This document shows positions 28,057 to 36,701 of a stretch of DNA of 64,000 bases, one piece after another (the stretch's first letter is position 1; every line of letters starts with the position of its first letter). The DNA lies in NCBI GenBank assembly GCA_007693595.1, contig REDI01000014.1, positions 1-64,000 of the forward strand, given 5' to 3'. A program made the translations under genes and the position numbers. The notes under the pieces are model-generated. The model worked only from the letters and a program-made list of their open reading frames with translations, did no database searches and was not told the DNA's origin. This DNA comes from Deltaproteobacteria bacterium. GTDB lineage: Bacteria; Myxococcota_A; UBA796; GCA-2862545.

Positions 28057-29505
28057 ATGAGCCGTCCGATCCTCACCCGCCTGCTCCGTCGCATCGCCGA
28101 GGACGCGCCGACCTCCGCCGAACGTCGGGCCTTCCTTAAAGGCTCCGTAGCGCTGGGCGCCTCCATGCTCGTCTCGAGCCGCTCCTGGGCCGCCTCCCCC
28201 ACCAAGGGGCGCGTCCTGATCCTCGGAGGAGGACTGGCCGGGCTCAGCGCCGCCTTCGAGTGTCGCGCCGCAGGCCTCGACGCCCAAGTCTTCGAGGCCC
28301 GCAGTCGGGTGGGCGGCCGGGTCTTGTCCATCGCCGGCGACGGCCAGCACCACGAGGCGGGCGCCGAGCTCATCGGCACCAACCACCCTCGCTGGCTTGC
28401 CTATGCCGAGCAGCTCGATCTCTCCCTGAGCCCGCTGACCGATCACGACGGCGACGAGGTCGTGATCCTCGACGGCAAGCAGCTCAGTAAGCGGGAGGTC
28501 CAGCAGCTCTGGCGACGGCTCAACCGCCCGATCCGACGCCTCACCAAGCTCGCCCGCGAGGTGCCCGCTACGACCCCTTGGCGCGCGGAAGGCGCGGCCT
28601 CCCTGGACCTTCAGAACGTGCACGCCTACCTCATGGATCGCGGAGGCCACCCCGAGGGTGCCGCCTTCTTGTCCATGCTGTTCGGCTCCGACGCGGCCGT
28701 CCCGAGCGAGGCTCAGAGTCTCCTAGGCCTGCTCGCCTGCATACAGGGCGGGGGCGGCGAGCGCTTCTGGACCGAATCCGAAGCCCTGCGCTGTGCGGGG
28801 GGCAACCAGAGCCTCGCGCAAAAACTCGCCGAAAAGCTTGGGGACCGCGTCTCGCTGCGCCGCCCCGTGAGGGCTGTGAGGTGGGGAGCCTCTCCGCCCC
28901 AGATCGAGCTCGAGGATGGAACCACGCACGAAGGGGACGCCATCGTCCTCGCCGTCCCCCCAACGGTATGGGGCGCGATGACCTTCGACCCACCCCTTCC
29001 CCCCGAGCTTCGCCCCTCCATGGGGCCCGCAGTCAAGCACCTCACCCGCCTGAGGCGCGCCGTCTGGGATGACACCCAACGGAGCCCGGCTGCCTACGCC
29101 GACGGCGTGGTCTCGCTCACCTGGGACGGCACCGAGGGTCAGGCGGGAGAGAAGCGATGGTTGGTCGCCTTTTCGGGCGCCGGGCAAGCCGACCGGGGCC
29201 TCGCCTTGTCCGACGAGGCACGAGAGACCCGCTACACCGAGGAGCTCGAAGGCATCTTCCCCGGCTTCCGCGAGGTCGCCGAGGAGCGACGGTACTACGA
29301 CTGGCCCCGCGACCCCTTGACCCTCGCGGGCTATTCGTGCCCCGGCGTCGGCGAGGTCACCACGATCCAGCGCACCCTTCACGAGGGGCTCTTCCCGCTG
29401 CTCTTCGCGGGCGAGCACTGCTCCACGGCGTTCCCAGGCTACATGGAAGGCGCGCTCGAGAGCGGGGTGCGCACCGCCCGAGCGCTCGTCGCTAAGCTGG
29501 GCTGA
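28057..29505 (+). CDS. Tat-exported flavin amine oxidase
   Basis: The 482-residue product has a twin-arginine signal (RRAFLKG near residue 22, hydrophobic stretch, then AWAAS). The FAD motif ILGGGLAGLSAAFEC follows, then ARSRVGGRV, and the C-terminal FAD segment LLFAGEHCSTAFPGYMEGA. These define the monoamine oxidase/phytoene desaturase superfamily. It probably oxidises an amine in the periplasm; the substrate is unknown. GGAG precedes ATG. It overlaps the ParA gene tail to tail by 14 bases, with the TGA inside a small hairpin. Confidence 0.88.
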   Translation: MSRPILTRLLRRIAEDAPTSAERRAFLKGSVALGASMLVSSRSWAASPTKGRVLILGGGLAGLSAAFECRAAGLDAQVFEARSRVGGRVLSIAGDGQHHEAGAELIGTNHPRWLAYAEQLDLSLSPLTDHDGDEVVILDGKQLSKREVQQLWRRLNRPIRRLTKLAREVPATTPWRAEGAASLDLQNVHAYLMDRGGHPEGAAFLSMLFGSDAAVPSEAQSLLGLLACIQGGGGERFWTESEALRCAGGNQSLAQKLAEKLGDRVSLRRPVRAVRWGASPPQIELEDGTTHEGDAIVLAVPPTVWGAMTFDPPLPPELRPSMGPAVKHLTRLRRAVWDDTQRSPAAYADGVVSLTWDGTEGQAGEKRWLVAFSGAGQADRGLALSDEARETRYTEELEGIFPGFREVAEERRYYDWPRDPLTLAGYSCPGVGEVTTIQRTLHEGLFPLLFAGEHCSTAFPGYMEGALESGVRTARALVAKLG

Positions 29506-29512
29506 GCCCGCT
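29492..29512. terminator. Inverted repeat around overlapping convergent stops
   Basis: GGGC (29499-29502) and GCCC (29506-29509) flank the TGA of the amine oxidase; AGC and GCT extend the stem across one bulged base. The ParA stop (29492-29494, TAG on the minus strand) lies at the left edge. Confidence 0.35.
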
Positions 29513-30367
29513 ACCCTGCACCGCCTGGACGAGGTGCTCCGCGAGGTCGCGATACTGGCGCGCTCCCCGGCTGTCGGGATCGAAGGAGTAGATGTCGCGG
29601 CCCTCCTGTTGGGCTTGGGCGAGGCTGCTGTTCACGCCGATCCGCACCGGGAGCACGGCGTCGCCCCAGCGACCCGCGATCTCTTGGTCGACCGCCGCGT
29701 TCAGCTTACTGTTGCGGCCATCGACGCGAGTGAGCAGGATCCCGAGCACGTCGATCTCGGGGTTGAGGCGCCCGGCGACCTGTTCGATGGTGTTGACGAG
29801 CCCTTCGACCCCCGAGAGAGCCAGCGGCGAGGGATCACAGGGGATGAGTACCTGATCGGCCGCAACCAGCCCGTTGATCGAGAGGTTGCCGAGGTTGGGC
29901 GGGCAGTCGATGAGGATGAAGTCATACCATGTGCGGGTGACCTTGAGGGCGTCGCGGAGGAGGAACTCCTTGCCGATGCGGCTCGTGAGCAGGTCCTCGG
30001 TGACCCGGAGGCCCGGATCGGCAGGCGTGACCGAGAGGCCAGGTATTTCGGTGCGCGTCACGACGTCGAGGACCTCGCGCTCGCCGGACTCGTCGAGCAG
30101 GACATCGGAGAGCCCACCCTTGCCAGGGTTGATCTGGGCTTGGAGCGCTCGGGCGACGTGGCCCTGGGGATCGAGGTCGAGGAGGAGGACCTTCTTTCCG
30201 TGGTAACGCGCCAGGGCCGAGGCCAAGTTGACGCTGGTGGTGGTCTTGCCGACGCCGCCCTTCTGGGTGGCGATGGCCAGCACCGTGGCGGTGTGATCAC
30301 CGACGGGTCGGCGGACGGTCGAGGCGCCCGCCAATCGGCGGAGGCCCGTCTTGAGGAGGTTGCGCAT
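29492..30367 (-). CDS. ParA/Soj-type ATPase
   Basis: A 291-residue Walker-type partition ATPase: deviant Walker A KGGVGKTTT near residue 36, LLLDLDPQGHVA, Walker B LIDCPPNLG, and a C-terminal RVDGRNSKLN segment. It should bind DNA or a surface in its ATP-bound dimer and position a cargo. No parB gene or parS-like site was seen nearby, so it is an orphan ParA. ATG 30367 was chosen because the folded domain begins soon after it; an in-frame GTG at 30469 would add 34 Pro-rich residues encoded by G/C repeats. Confidence 0.85.
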   Translation of the reverse strand: MRNLLKTGLRRLAGASTVRRPVGDHTATVLAIATQKGGVGKTTTSVNLASALARYHGKKVLLLDLDPQGHVARALQAQINPGKGGLSDVLLDESGEREVLDVVTRTEIPGLSVTPADPGLRVTEDLLTSRIGKEFLLRDALKVTRTWYDFILIDCPPNLGNLSINGLVAADQVLIPCDPSPLALSGVEGLVNTIEQVAGRLNPEIDVLGILLTRVDGRNSKLNAAVDQEIAGRWGDAVLPVRIGVNSSLAQAQQEGRDIYSFDPDSRGARQYRDLAEHLVQAVQGSGLSPA

Positions 30368-30376
30368 GCTGGGCTC

Positions 30377-30421
30377 GGGGGCAGAGGGGGAGGGGCTGGG
30401 GGGAGGGGCTGGGGGGAGGGG
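30377..30421 (+). repeat. G-quadruplex-prone tract before the ParA gene
   Basis: Seven runs of four to six G (30377-30381, 30386-30390, 30392-30395, 30398-30403, 30405-30408, 30411-30416 and 30418-30421) with loops of one to four bases, partly as a 13-bp tandem repeat. The G-rich strand is the template strand of the ParA gene. It lies just upstream of the chosen ATG, or within the coding region if GTG 30469 is used. Confidence 0.7.
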
Positions 30422-30479
30422 CGGCCGAGGGGCCGCCAGACCATAACACGCCTCAGGCCTCGCATCCACAAGTGGTCTA

Positions 30480-31412
30480 CTAGCTCAGCCGATCCCCCAC
30501 CCGCAGACGGATCCACGGCGCGGGCCAGGGCCCGGGCGGCGAGGTGGTCCAGGCCCGCTGGATCGCGAGCCCGCCGACCCCACAAGCGACCACGACATGG
30601 GGTCGTACCTGCACCACCTCGCCCGGTGTGCCCTTGACCTCGTCGACCGCGCGAGCCGCCGAGACATAGACGAGGCGGGAGCCATGACGCAGCCGGGGTA
30701 GCGGCGAGATGAGAGCGCGCACCTTGCGATCCAGAGACTCTGCGCTCTGCGACAGATCGAGGAAGGCCTGCTCTGGGGTGAGGCGCCTGAAGTAGCTGCC
30801 CTGGCTGAGGTCCTGGGGCACCCCCACCAGGCCATCCTTCTCGACACGGTCGAGCACACCGACGATCCGCCGCTCCGCCTCACTCACGGCGCGGAGGTGA
30901 AGCGAGGTCGCCGTGGCGTCGGGACCGACGGGAAAGGCCACCTGTTCGAGGATGTCCCCCGCGTCGATCCGCGGGGTGACGACATGAAAGGTCACGCCGG
31001 TCAGGGGATCTCCGGCGAGCAGCACGCTCGTGCTCGGGTTGGGACCTCGGTGACGCGGGAGCAGCGACCAGTGGATGTTGATCGCACCGACCTTCGGCAC
31101 GGCGAGGATCCTTGGCTTGAGGATCAGGCCGAAGTTGGCGACGAGCAAGAGGTCAGGCTCGGCCTTGGCCAGGGCCCGCGCTTCGGACTCGTCTTGCTCG
31201 GAGAGCCAGACCAGCGGCAAGCCCGCCGTGAGGGCCCGCCCCTCGAGGGTCAACGGACCGCCGAGCACCCCCATCGCGTGCTCGATCCATCGCTGGGGGG
31301 CACTGCCCGAGCGCCCGTCGCGTACCAAGGCGACGATCTGGTGCGATGAGTCACTCAGCGCCCGATACAGCGCGAGGCCCATCTGGGCATTGGAAGCAAG
31401 CGCGACCCGCAT
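30480..31412 (-). CDS. Formyltransferase-fold protein (Fmt/sugar N-formyltransferase-like)
   Basis: The 310-residue protein has the 10-formyltetrahydrofolate-dependent transferase fold: N-terminal VALASNAQMGLALY, then INIHWSLLPRHRGPNP near residue 112 with the catalytic Asn and His, and DAGDIL with the catalytic Asp. The usual RGAAPI of Met-tRNA formyltransferase is RGPNPS here and the C-terminal domain is short, so an alternative acceptor such as an amino sugar is possible. It lies upstream of the ParA gene on the same strand with a 112-base gap. Confidence 0.75.
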   Translation of the reverse strand: MRVALASNAQMGLALYRALSDSSHQIVALVRDGRSGSAPQRWIEHAMGVLGGPLTLEGRALTAGLPLVWLSEQDESEARALAKAEPDLLLVANFGLILKPRILAVPKVGAINIHWSLLPRHRGPNPSTSVLLAGDPLTGVTFHVVTPRIDAGDILEQVAFPVGPDATATSLHLRAVSEAERRIVGVLDRVEKDGLVGVPQDLSQGSYFRRLTPEQAFLDLSQSAESLDRKVRALISPLPRLRHGSRLVYVSAARAVDEVKGTPGEVVQVRPHVVVACGVGGLAIQRAWTTSPPGPWPAPWIRLRVGDRLS

Positions 31413-31481
31413 CGGATCCCCCTAGCGCAGGGCAGCCCCGAACGCCCCCACAAGATACGCTCCCTCCTGCTTGGAGACGCC

Positions 31482-32846
31482 ATGTCGATCCTGCTATTGC
31501 TCCGCCTCTGTCTCAGCCCCGCCTGGGCCGACGAGCCCGATGAAGACTCGGTTTCGGTCACCCAGGACCTGATCGAGCGGGTGCGGAGCGCCCAGGAGCA
31601 AGTCAGCGCCCTGCGAGACCTCCCCTTCAAACGCGACGTCAGGATCGAGGTCGAGAGCCCCGAAGCCATGCGCGAGGCCATGCGCGAGGATCTCGACGAG
31701 CAGCTCGAAGACGGCCAGCTCGAGGATCTGGTCTTCATCTGGTCTTTGCTTGACATGGCCCCCGCCGACCTCGACCTCTACGAGGTGTACTTGGGTGTCC
31801 TCCAGGACGCGGTGGGCGGCTACTACAACGCCGAGACCCAGCGGTTGGTGGTCGTCGATCGCAGCGAGATGGGACTTGACCCCAAGATGCTCGCCCTGCA
31901 AGAAGACCTGGTCATCGCCCACGAGCTCGTCCACGCGCTCCAGGACCAGCACTTCGGCCTGCGGGGCCTCAACGAGCGCGAGTTGAACAACAGCGACGCC
32001 AGGCTGGCCGTGCTCTCACTCATCGAAGGCGACGCGAACTACGCCATGCTCTATCGCGCCTTCCCCAACCCCGATCAGGTCCCCCTCGCCAACCTCGGCC
32101 CCATGCTCGAGAGCGTCACCGGGGCCTCCGAGTCCATGTTCGGCCCCCCTGGCCAGATCCCCCGTGCGCTCACCTCTCCCCTGATCTTCCCCTACAACTA
32201 CGGCTTGGTCTTCGCTCAGCACGTCAAGCTCAGCGACGAGGGATGGGATGCGGTCAACCGAGCGCTCGTCCAGCCGCCCTTGTCGAGCGAACAGATCCTC
32301 CACCCCGAGAAGTACGTCGGCCCGAACCCCGACTGGCCGACGCTGATCCAGGTGAAGCGCCCCGAGCGTTGGCTTGGACCACGCTGGACCTTCGTCGACG
32401 AAGACACCTTGGGCGAGGCGGGCATCGCGCTCGTCATGAGCGAGAACTTTCCCGAAGCAGACCACCGCTCGATCGCCCGCGGCTGGGACGGAGACCGGCT
32501 GCTGGTCTGGCGGCGCGGCGAGGTGGGGGCCCTGGCCTGGATCACCACCTGGGACTCCGATGACGACGCGCAGGAGTTCGCGGAGGCCGCCTGGGAGCTG
32601 GGTCGCAAGCTGAGTCCCGACGCCACCTGGACGCGCGAACCCACTCAGATCCTCGGAGAGCACGGCTCCGACCGCCACCTCATCCAGGTCCGAGGCCACG
32701 ACGTCACCGTGCTCTTCGGGATCCCCAAACAACGGCTGCGTCGGACCCTCCGGCGCGTCGCCCGCACCACCTATGAGGACCTCACCGAGATCGACCAGCT
32801 CGCCACCTGGGAGCCCCCCGAAGATGACACCGAAACCACACCCTGA
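31482..32846 (+). CDS. Exported zincin-like metallopeptidase
   Basis: A short signal peptide (residues 1-16, AWA-D) is followed by a 438-residue mature protein. HELVH at residues 147-151 with Glu in LIEGDANYA about 31 residues later gives the HExxH plus EGxA arrangement of gluzincins. The region between is helical (ALQDQHFGL). The C-terminal half is beta-rich and unassigned. GGAG precedes ATG. Periplasmic or secreted proteolysis is the likely role. The next gene begins 23 bases before this one ends. Confidence 0.72.
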   Translation: MSILLLLRLCLSPAWADEPDEDSVSVTQDLIERVRSAQEQVSALRDLPFKRDVRIEVESPEAMREAMREDLDEQLEDGQLEDLVFIWSLLDMAPADLDLYEVYLGVLQDAVGGYYNAETQRLVVVDRSEMGLDPKMLALQEDLVIAHELVHALQDQHFGLRGLNERELNNSDARLAVLSLIEGDANYAMLYRAFPNPDQVPLANLGPMLESVTGASESMFGPPGQIPRALTSPLIFPYNYGLVFAQHVKLSDEGWDAVNRALVQPPLSSEQILHPEKYVGPNPDWPTLIQVKRPERWLGPRWTFVDEDTLGEAGIALVMSENFPEADHRSIARGWDGDRLLVWRRGEVGALAWITTWDSDDDAQEFAEAAWELGRKLSPDATWTREPTQILGEHGSDRHLIQVRGHDVTVLFGIPKQRLRRTLRRVARTTYEDLTEIDQLATWEPPEDDTETTP

Positions 32847-33885
32847 CCCAAGGCTCTTGCTACACCACGCTCTCCTCGAAGCGCTCCGTATCGAGTGGAT
32901 CGAGAGCAATAAGCGCCTCTTCGGGGACGCCATGCGCGTCCCGGTGATCCTCCTGCACGACGGCGCCAACCTCGGCTCTTTCGACCCGCGGACCCGCCAC
33001 CTGTCCCTCCAGCGAGAGCTCGCAACTCGCGCCCCTTGGGGGCAGGTCGTCGAGGTCCTCCGCCACGAGATGGCGCACCAGTTCGTTCACGAGGTCCATC
33101 GGATCCACGACGAGGCCCCTCACGGTCCAGCCTTCCGCCAGGTCTGTGCCCAGCGAGGAATCGACGCCCGTGCCGCCGGGCTGCCCGAGACAGGCGACGG
33201 CGAGCTCGACCGCCTGCTGCGCAGAATCCGACGTCTGGTCGCGTTATCTGAGAGCGACAACCCGCATGAGGCTCAAGCCGCGGCCCGACGAGCCCGTCAA
33301 CTGCTCGCCGAGCACGATCTGACCCTCACCCCCCACGATGCGCGCTACACCTTCCGACAGCTCGGGCGCGCAAAGCAGCGCTTCGCCCTCTGGGAGAAGG
33401 TCATCCTGCAGATCTTGGAGGACCACTTCGGGGTCCGCGCCCTCTACAACGCGGCCTATCTCCCCGATCGTGGCAAGTGGGGATGGGTCCTCGAGGTCGT
33501 CGGCACGGTCGAGCACGTCGAGGTCGCCTGCTACGTGCACGACGCCCTGCTCCATCACGCGGACCACGCCTGGCGCGCGCACAGAAAGACCCAGGGCCTC
33601 CAGGGCAACAAACACCGAAGGAACTTCCTGTACGGCCTGATGCGCGGGTTCCTCGACGCCCTCGACGCCTCGTCCGCCGACGATCCAGGGTCGGCCTTGA
33701 TCCACCTGAGCGACCCCGTACTCGACGCGCACTTCCGCCGCCGCCACCCCAAGCTCGTCGCGGGGACATCGGGAACCTACCGAAACGACGAGGCCCTCCA
33801 CGCGGGCATGCAAGCGGGCGCCAACCTAACGATCCGTCCGGGGGTCCAAGGGGGCACGGGGCAGCCTCGCCTGCTCCCGGGGTGA
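32824..33885 (+). CDS. SprT-like and DUF2786 domain protein
   Basis: The 353-residue product (from ATG 32824, inside the upstream gene's last codons) has an N-terminal SprT-type metallopeptidase domain: HEMAH at 81-85 and a likely third ligand in HGPAF near 100. A DUF2786 domain follows (IRRLVALSESDNPHEAQAA, residues ~140-175) and then a DUF7168-type C-terminal half with RDKWGW-like and Trp-rich strands. No signal peptide. The frame is open for 17 codons further upstream. SprT/Spartan proteins cleave DNA-protein crosslinks; a DNA-linked role here is inference. Confidence 0.8.
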   Translation: MTPKPHPDPRLLLHHALLEALRIEWIESNKRLFGDAMRVPVILLHDGANLGSFDPRTRHLSLQRELATRAPWGQVVEVLRHEMAHQFVHEVHRIHDEAPHGPAFRQVCAQRGIDARAAGLPETGDGELDRLLRRIRRLVALSESDNPHEAQAAARRARQLLAEHDLTLTPHDARYTFRQLGRAKQRFALWEKVILQILEDHFGVRALYNAAYLPDRGKWGWVLEVVGTVEHVEVACYVHDALLHHADHAWRAHRKTQGLQGNKHRRNFLYGLMRGFLDALDASSADDPGSALIHLSDPVLDAHFRRRHPKLVAGTSGTYRNDEALHAGMQAGANLTIRPGVQGGTGQPRLLPG

Positions 33886-33917
33886 GCTGCGGACCGATGG
33901 GGCTCAGGTCGCGCTCA
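33883..33917. terminator. Inverted repeat linking the two convergent stop codons
   Basis: TGAGC (33883-33887), which includes the plus-strand TGA, is complementary to GCTCA at 33902-33906 and again at 33913-33917; the second copy includes the minus-strand stop of the TrpF-MazG gene. Confidence 0.3.
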
Positions 33918-34889
33918 GTCCCAGGTTCGCTCTTGGTTCTTCAGGTTCTTCTCGCGGCTCGCCTGCGCGACGTCGACCCCCAGGCGGTTGGCGATGGCCA
34001 GGAGGTAGTTGAGCACATCGGCGATCTCGGCGCCGGCGGCCGCGAGGTAGGGCGTGAGATCCTCGCCGCGGGCCTGGGCTCGGCGCAGCGCGCGGATCGC
34101 CGCGTGGAGCTCGCCGACCTCCTCGACCATCAGAAAGCCGCTCTCGATCAGATCGGCCTCGAGCCAGCCCATGCGGGCCTCGAGCAGGAGCACGGAGCGC
34201 TGAAGCTCGGCGACGGTGGGGTTGGGCCCGATCTGGACGGGTCCCCCCGCCCGAAGCGCCCGGTGGATGAAGGCCCGGAGCGCCACAGGATCGAGCTTGT
34301 AGCTCGAGTCACGCACCCCCGAGCACAGATCGACACCCGCGGGGCGAACCTGGGTGATGGCCTGGGCCACGTTGTGCGGGGTGAGCCCCCCCGCGAGCCA
34401 GACGGGTACCGAAGCGCTTTCGACGATCTGCGTGCTCAAGGACCAGTCATGAACCTGGCCGGTACCACCGAGCTTACCCTCTGAGCCGGAGTCAAGGAGT
34501 AGCGCATCGACGCGGGGAGCCACCCGCTGCGCGACCTGGAGGGCTTCGGGGCCATGTACGTGCACGACCTGGACGAGCTGGAGCGAGGGGAAGCGCTCCC
34601 GGAGGGCTGTGTGGATGGGCGAAGAGACCAGCGCACAGAGCTGCACAGCGTCGGGTCGCGTCCGCTCGATCTGGTCGATGAGATCGTCGAGGGCCACGTG
34701 GGCTGTGAGGAGCCAGCACGGCACTCGACCGCCCACCGCGGCGATCAACGCGGCGATCGTTTCGTCAGGGAGACGACCGGGTCCCAGAGGTGCCTCGCCG
34801 ACGAAGCCGAGGACCGTCGCCCCCTCGGCGATCGCCAGCTCGGCCTCGGAACGGTCCGAGATGCAGCAGATCTTGATCGCCACACTCAC
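33915..34889 (-). CDS. Phosphoribosylanthranilate isomerase (TrpF)-MazG fusion
   Basis: Residues ~1-205 form a TrpF-like TIM barrel with KICCI (general base Cys 8), the catalytic Asp in LLLDSGS, and the phosphate-binding VWLAGGLTPHNV and DLCSGVR. Residues ~220-324 form a MazG-type pyrophosphohydrolase domain with EEVGEL and the metal-binding E-x-x-D in AEIADVLNYL. All key residues of both domains are present. The start overlaps the recN stop by 4 bases. Isomerisation of phosphoribosyl-anthranilate is the family activity of the first domain; why an NTP-cleaving domain is attached is unknown. The junction is colinear with no frameshift. Confidence 0.8.
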   Translation of the reverse strand: MSVAIKICCISDRSEAELAIAEGATVLGFVGEAPLGPGRLPDETIAALIAAVGGRVPCWLLTAHVALDDLIDQIERTRPDAVQLCALVSSPIHTALRERFPSLQLVQVVHVHGPEALQVAQRVAPRVDALLLDSGSEGKLGGTGQVHDWSLSTQIVESASVPVWLAGGLTPHNVAQAITQVRPAGVDLCSGVRDSSYKLDPVALRAFIHRALRAGGPVQIGPNPTVAELQRSVLLLEARMGWLEADLIESGFLMVEEVGELHAAIRALRRAQARGEDLTPYLAAAGAEIADVLNYLLAIANRLGVDVAQASREKNLKNQERTWD

Positions 34890-36595
34890 GGTGCTCGCTC
34901 TCGAGCTTGGGTCAACAGGTCCGCGGCCGCGCGGTGGGTGGCCTCGGTGAGGACAGCCCCCCCGAGCATCCGCGCGAGCTCTCGGGCCCGCTCCTCGTCG
35001 GAGAGCCGCACGACGCGGCTCTTGGTGCGGCCCTGGTGGACCTGCTTGGTGACGTGAAGGTGGGTGTGCCCGAAGGCAGCGATCTGCGGCTGGTGGGTGA
35101 TGCAGAGGACCTGGTGATGGGCGGCGACCTCGCAGATCTTGCGACCGATGGCCTCGGCGATGGCGCCACCGACTCCGGTGTCGACCTCGTCGAAGACGTA
35201 CAACCCCGCAGGGCCTAGACCGGAGAGGACCCGCTTGAGGGCCAGCAGCGCGCGCGAGAGCTCCCCGCCAGAGGCCACCCGCGCCAGGGGACGTGGCGCC
35301 TCGCCGGGATTGGGGGCGATCAAGAACTCGACGCGATCGATACCGCTCTCGGTGAGCCGTCCACCACCGACCTGGAGGGCATCTTCGGCGGCGTGAAGCG
35401 GGGCGACCGCGACCTCGACCCGCGCGTCACCCATGCCGAGGTCTGCCAGCTCCTGGGTGATCGCGACGGCGAGCTCCCCCGCGACCGCGCTGCGGGCCTG
35501 CGAGAGCTCTCGCGCCACCCGCTCCGCGTCGTTCAGCGCGGCCTCAACGCGGCCAGCGGCAGCCCGGAGATCATCTTCGAGGGCCTCGAACGCGCCGAGC
35601 TCGGTGTGGGCCTGATCACGGAAGGCGTGCAGCGCGGACTCGTCCCCGCCGAAGCGCCGAAGGAGACGATCGAGGGCCTGCGACCGATCCTCGACGTGGG
35701 CTAGCCGTTCAGGATCGAGATCGAGATCGTGCACGTAGAGGGAGAGCTCGTGAGCGATGTCCCGGAGCTCCGTGACGGCGCTATCGAGGCGGTCCCCCAG
35801 CTCCGAGAGCGACGCGTCGTGCCGCCCGGCGTCCGCCAGGACTCCGACCGCCTTGCCCAGTCGATCGCACACGCCCCCCTCGTCGCCATCGATCACCCCT
35901 GCGGCGGAGGCTGCGGCGCGCAGCAGGCGCTCCCCGTGGCGCAGCCGATCGCGCTCGACCCGCAGCGCTTCGACCTCGCCGGGTCTCGGGTCGACGCGAT
36001 CGAGCTCAGCGAGCCGGAAGCGAAGGAGATCCTCGCGCTCCGAGCGCTGCTCCAGGCGCTCTCTCAGCTCGCGCACCGCCCCCTGCGCCTCGCGGGCGAC
36101 CCGGTGGGCCTGTGCCACCCGCCGGCGCGCTTCGTCGTGACCCCCGAAGGCGTCGAGGTAGCCGAGGTGGGTCGCAGGGTCGACCAGCGTGGTGTGCTCG
36201 TGCTGGGAGCTGATGTCGACCAAGTGAGCGGCGATCTGTCGGAGCTGCGCCAAGGTCGCCAGCCGACCATTGACCGTGGCGCGCGATCGACCACTGCTCT
36301 TGACGATCCGCCGGAGGACGAGCTCCTCGCCGTCGGGCTCGAAGTCGAACCCGCGCAGCACCCCCAGGACGGGATCGCCCGAGGACAGCGTGAAGAGGGC
36401 CTCGACCTCGGCCTGCTCACAGCCGCTTCGTACCAGCTCGGGCCGAGCGCGCGCGCCGAGCACGAGCTGCAGCGCCGCGATGAGGATCGACTTGCCCGCC
36501 CCCGTCTCGCCCGTGACCACGTTCAGCCCGGCGCCCAGGTCAACCTCGATCCGGTCGATGATCGCGAGGTTTTCGACGCGCAGACAGCTCAGCAT
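34886..36595 (-). CDS. recN: DNA repair protein RecN
   Basis: A 569-residue SMC-like ATPase: MLSCLRVENLAIIDRIEVDL, Walker A ETGAGKSIL near residue 30, long coiled coils, then the ABC signature VASGGELSRALLALKRVL and Walker B YVFDEVDTGVGG. Acts in double-strand break repair. GGAGG lies shortly before the ATG and GTTAGTC upstream of that. The next gene overlaps its end by 4 bases (ATGA), so recN and the TrpF-MazG gene are cotranscribed. Confidence 0.96.
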   Translation of the reverse strand: MLSCLRVENLAIIDRIEVDLGAGLNVVTGETGAGKSILIAALQLVLGARARPELVRSGCEQAEVEALFTLSSGDPVLGVLRGFDFEPDGEELVLRRIVKSSGRSRATVNGRLATLAQLRQIAAHLVDISSQHEHTTLVDPATHLGYLDAFGGHDEARRRVAQAHRVAREAQGAVRELRERLEQRSEREDLLRFRLAELDRVDPRPGEVEALRVERDRLRHGERLLRAAASAAGVIDGDEGGVCDRLGKAVGVLADAGRHDASLSELGDRLDSAVTELRDIAHELSLYVHDLDLDPERLAHVEDRSQALDRLLRRFGGDESALHAFRDQAHTELGAFEALEDDLRAAAGRVEAALNDAERVARELSQARSAVAGELAVAITQELADLGMGDARVEVAVAPLHAAEDALQVGGGRLTESGIDRVEFLIAPNPGEAPRPLARVASGGELSRALLALKRVLSGLGPAGLYVFDEVDTGVGGAIAEAIGRKICEVAAHHQVLCITHQPQIAAFGHTHLHVTKQVHQGRTKSRVVRLSDEERARELARMLGGAVLTEATHRAAADLLTQARERAP

Positions 36596-36701
36596 GACGC
36601 CTCCGACGGCGCGACTAACCTGGGATCAAGGCGAGCGCCTGAGAGCTCCGGGGCCCATCCCCCCGACGCGGGTTACACGGCTCCACGCCAACGGAGTCCT
36701 C

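Noticed and set aside
30391-30421. Repeat of GGGGCTGGGGGGA considered as a CRISPR-like or insertion-linked repeat
   Set aside because: Only two and a half copies, no spacers, and no transposase nearby. It is better described as a G-quadruplex-prone tract.
28057-31412. Amine oxidase, ParA and formyltransferase as one biosynthetic cluster
   Set aside because: The amine oxidase is on the opposite strand and exported by Tat, while the other two are cytoplasmic; nothing in the sequence links them.
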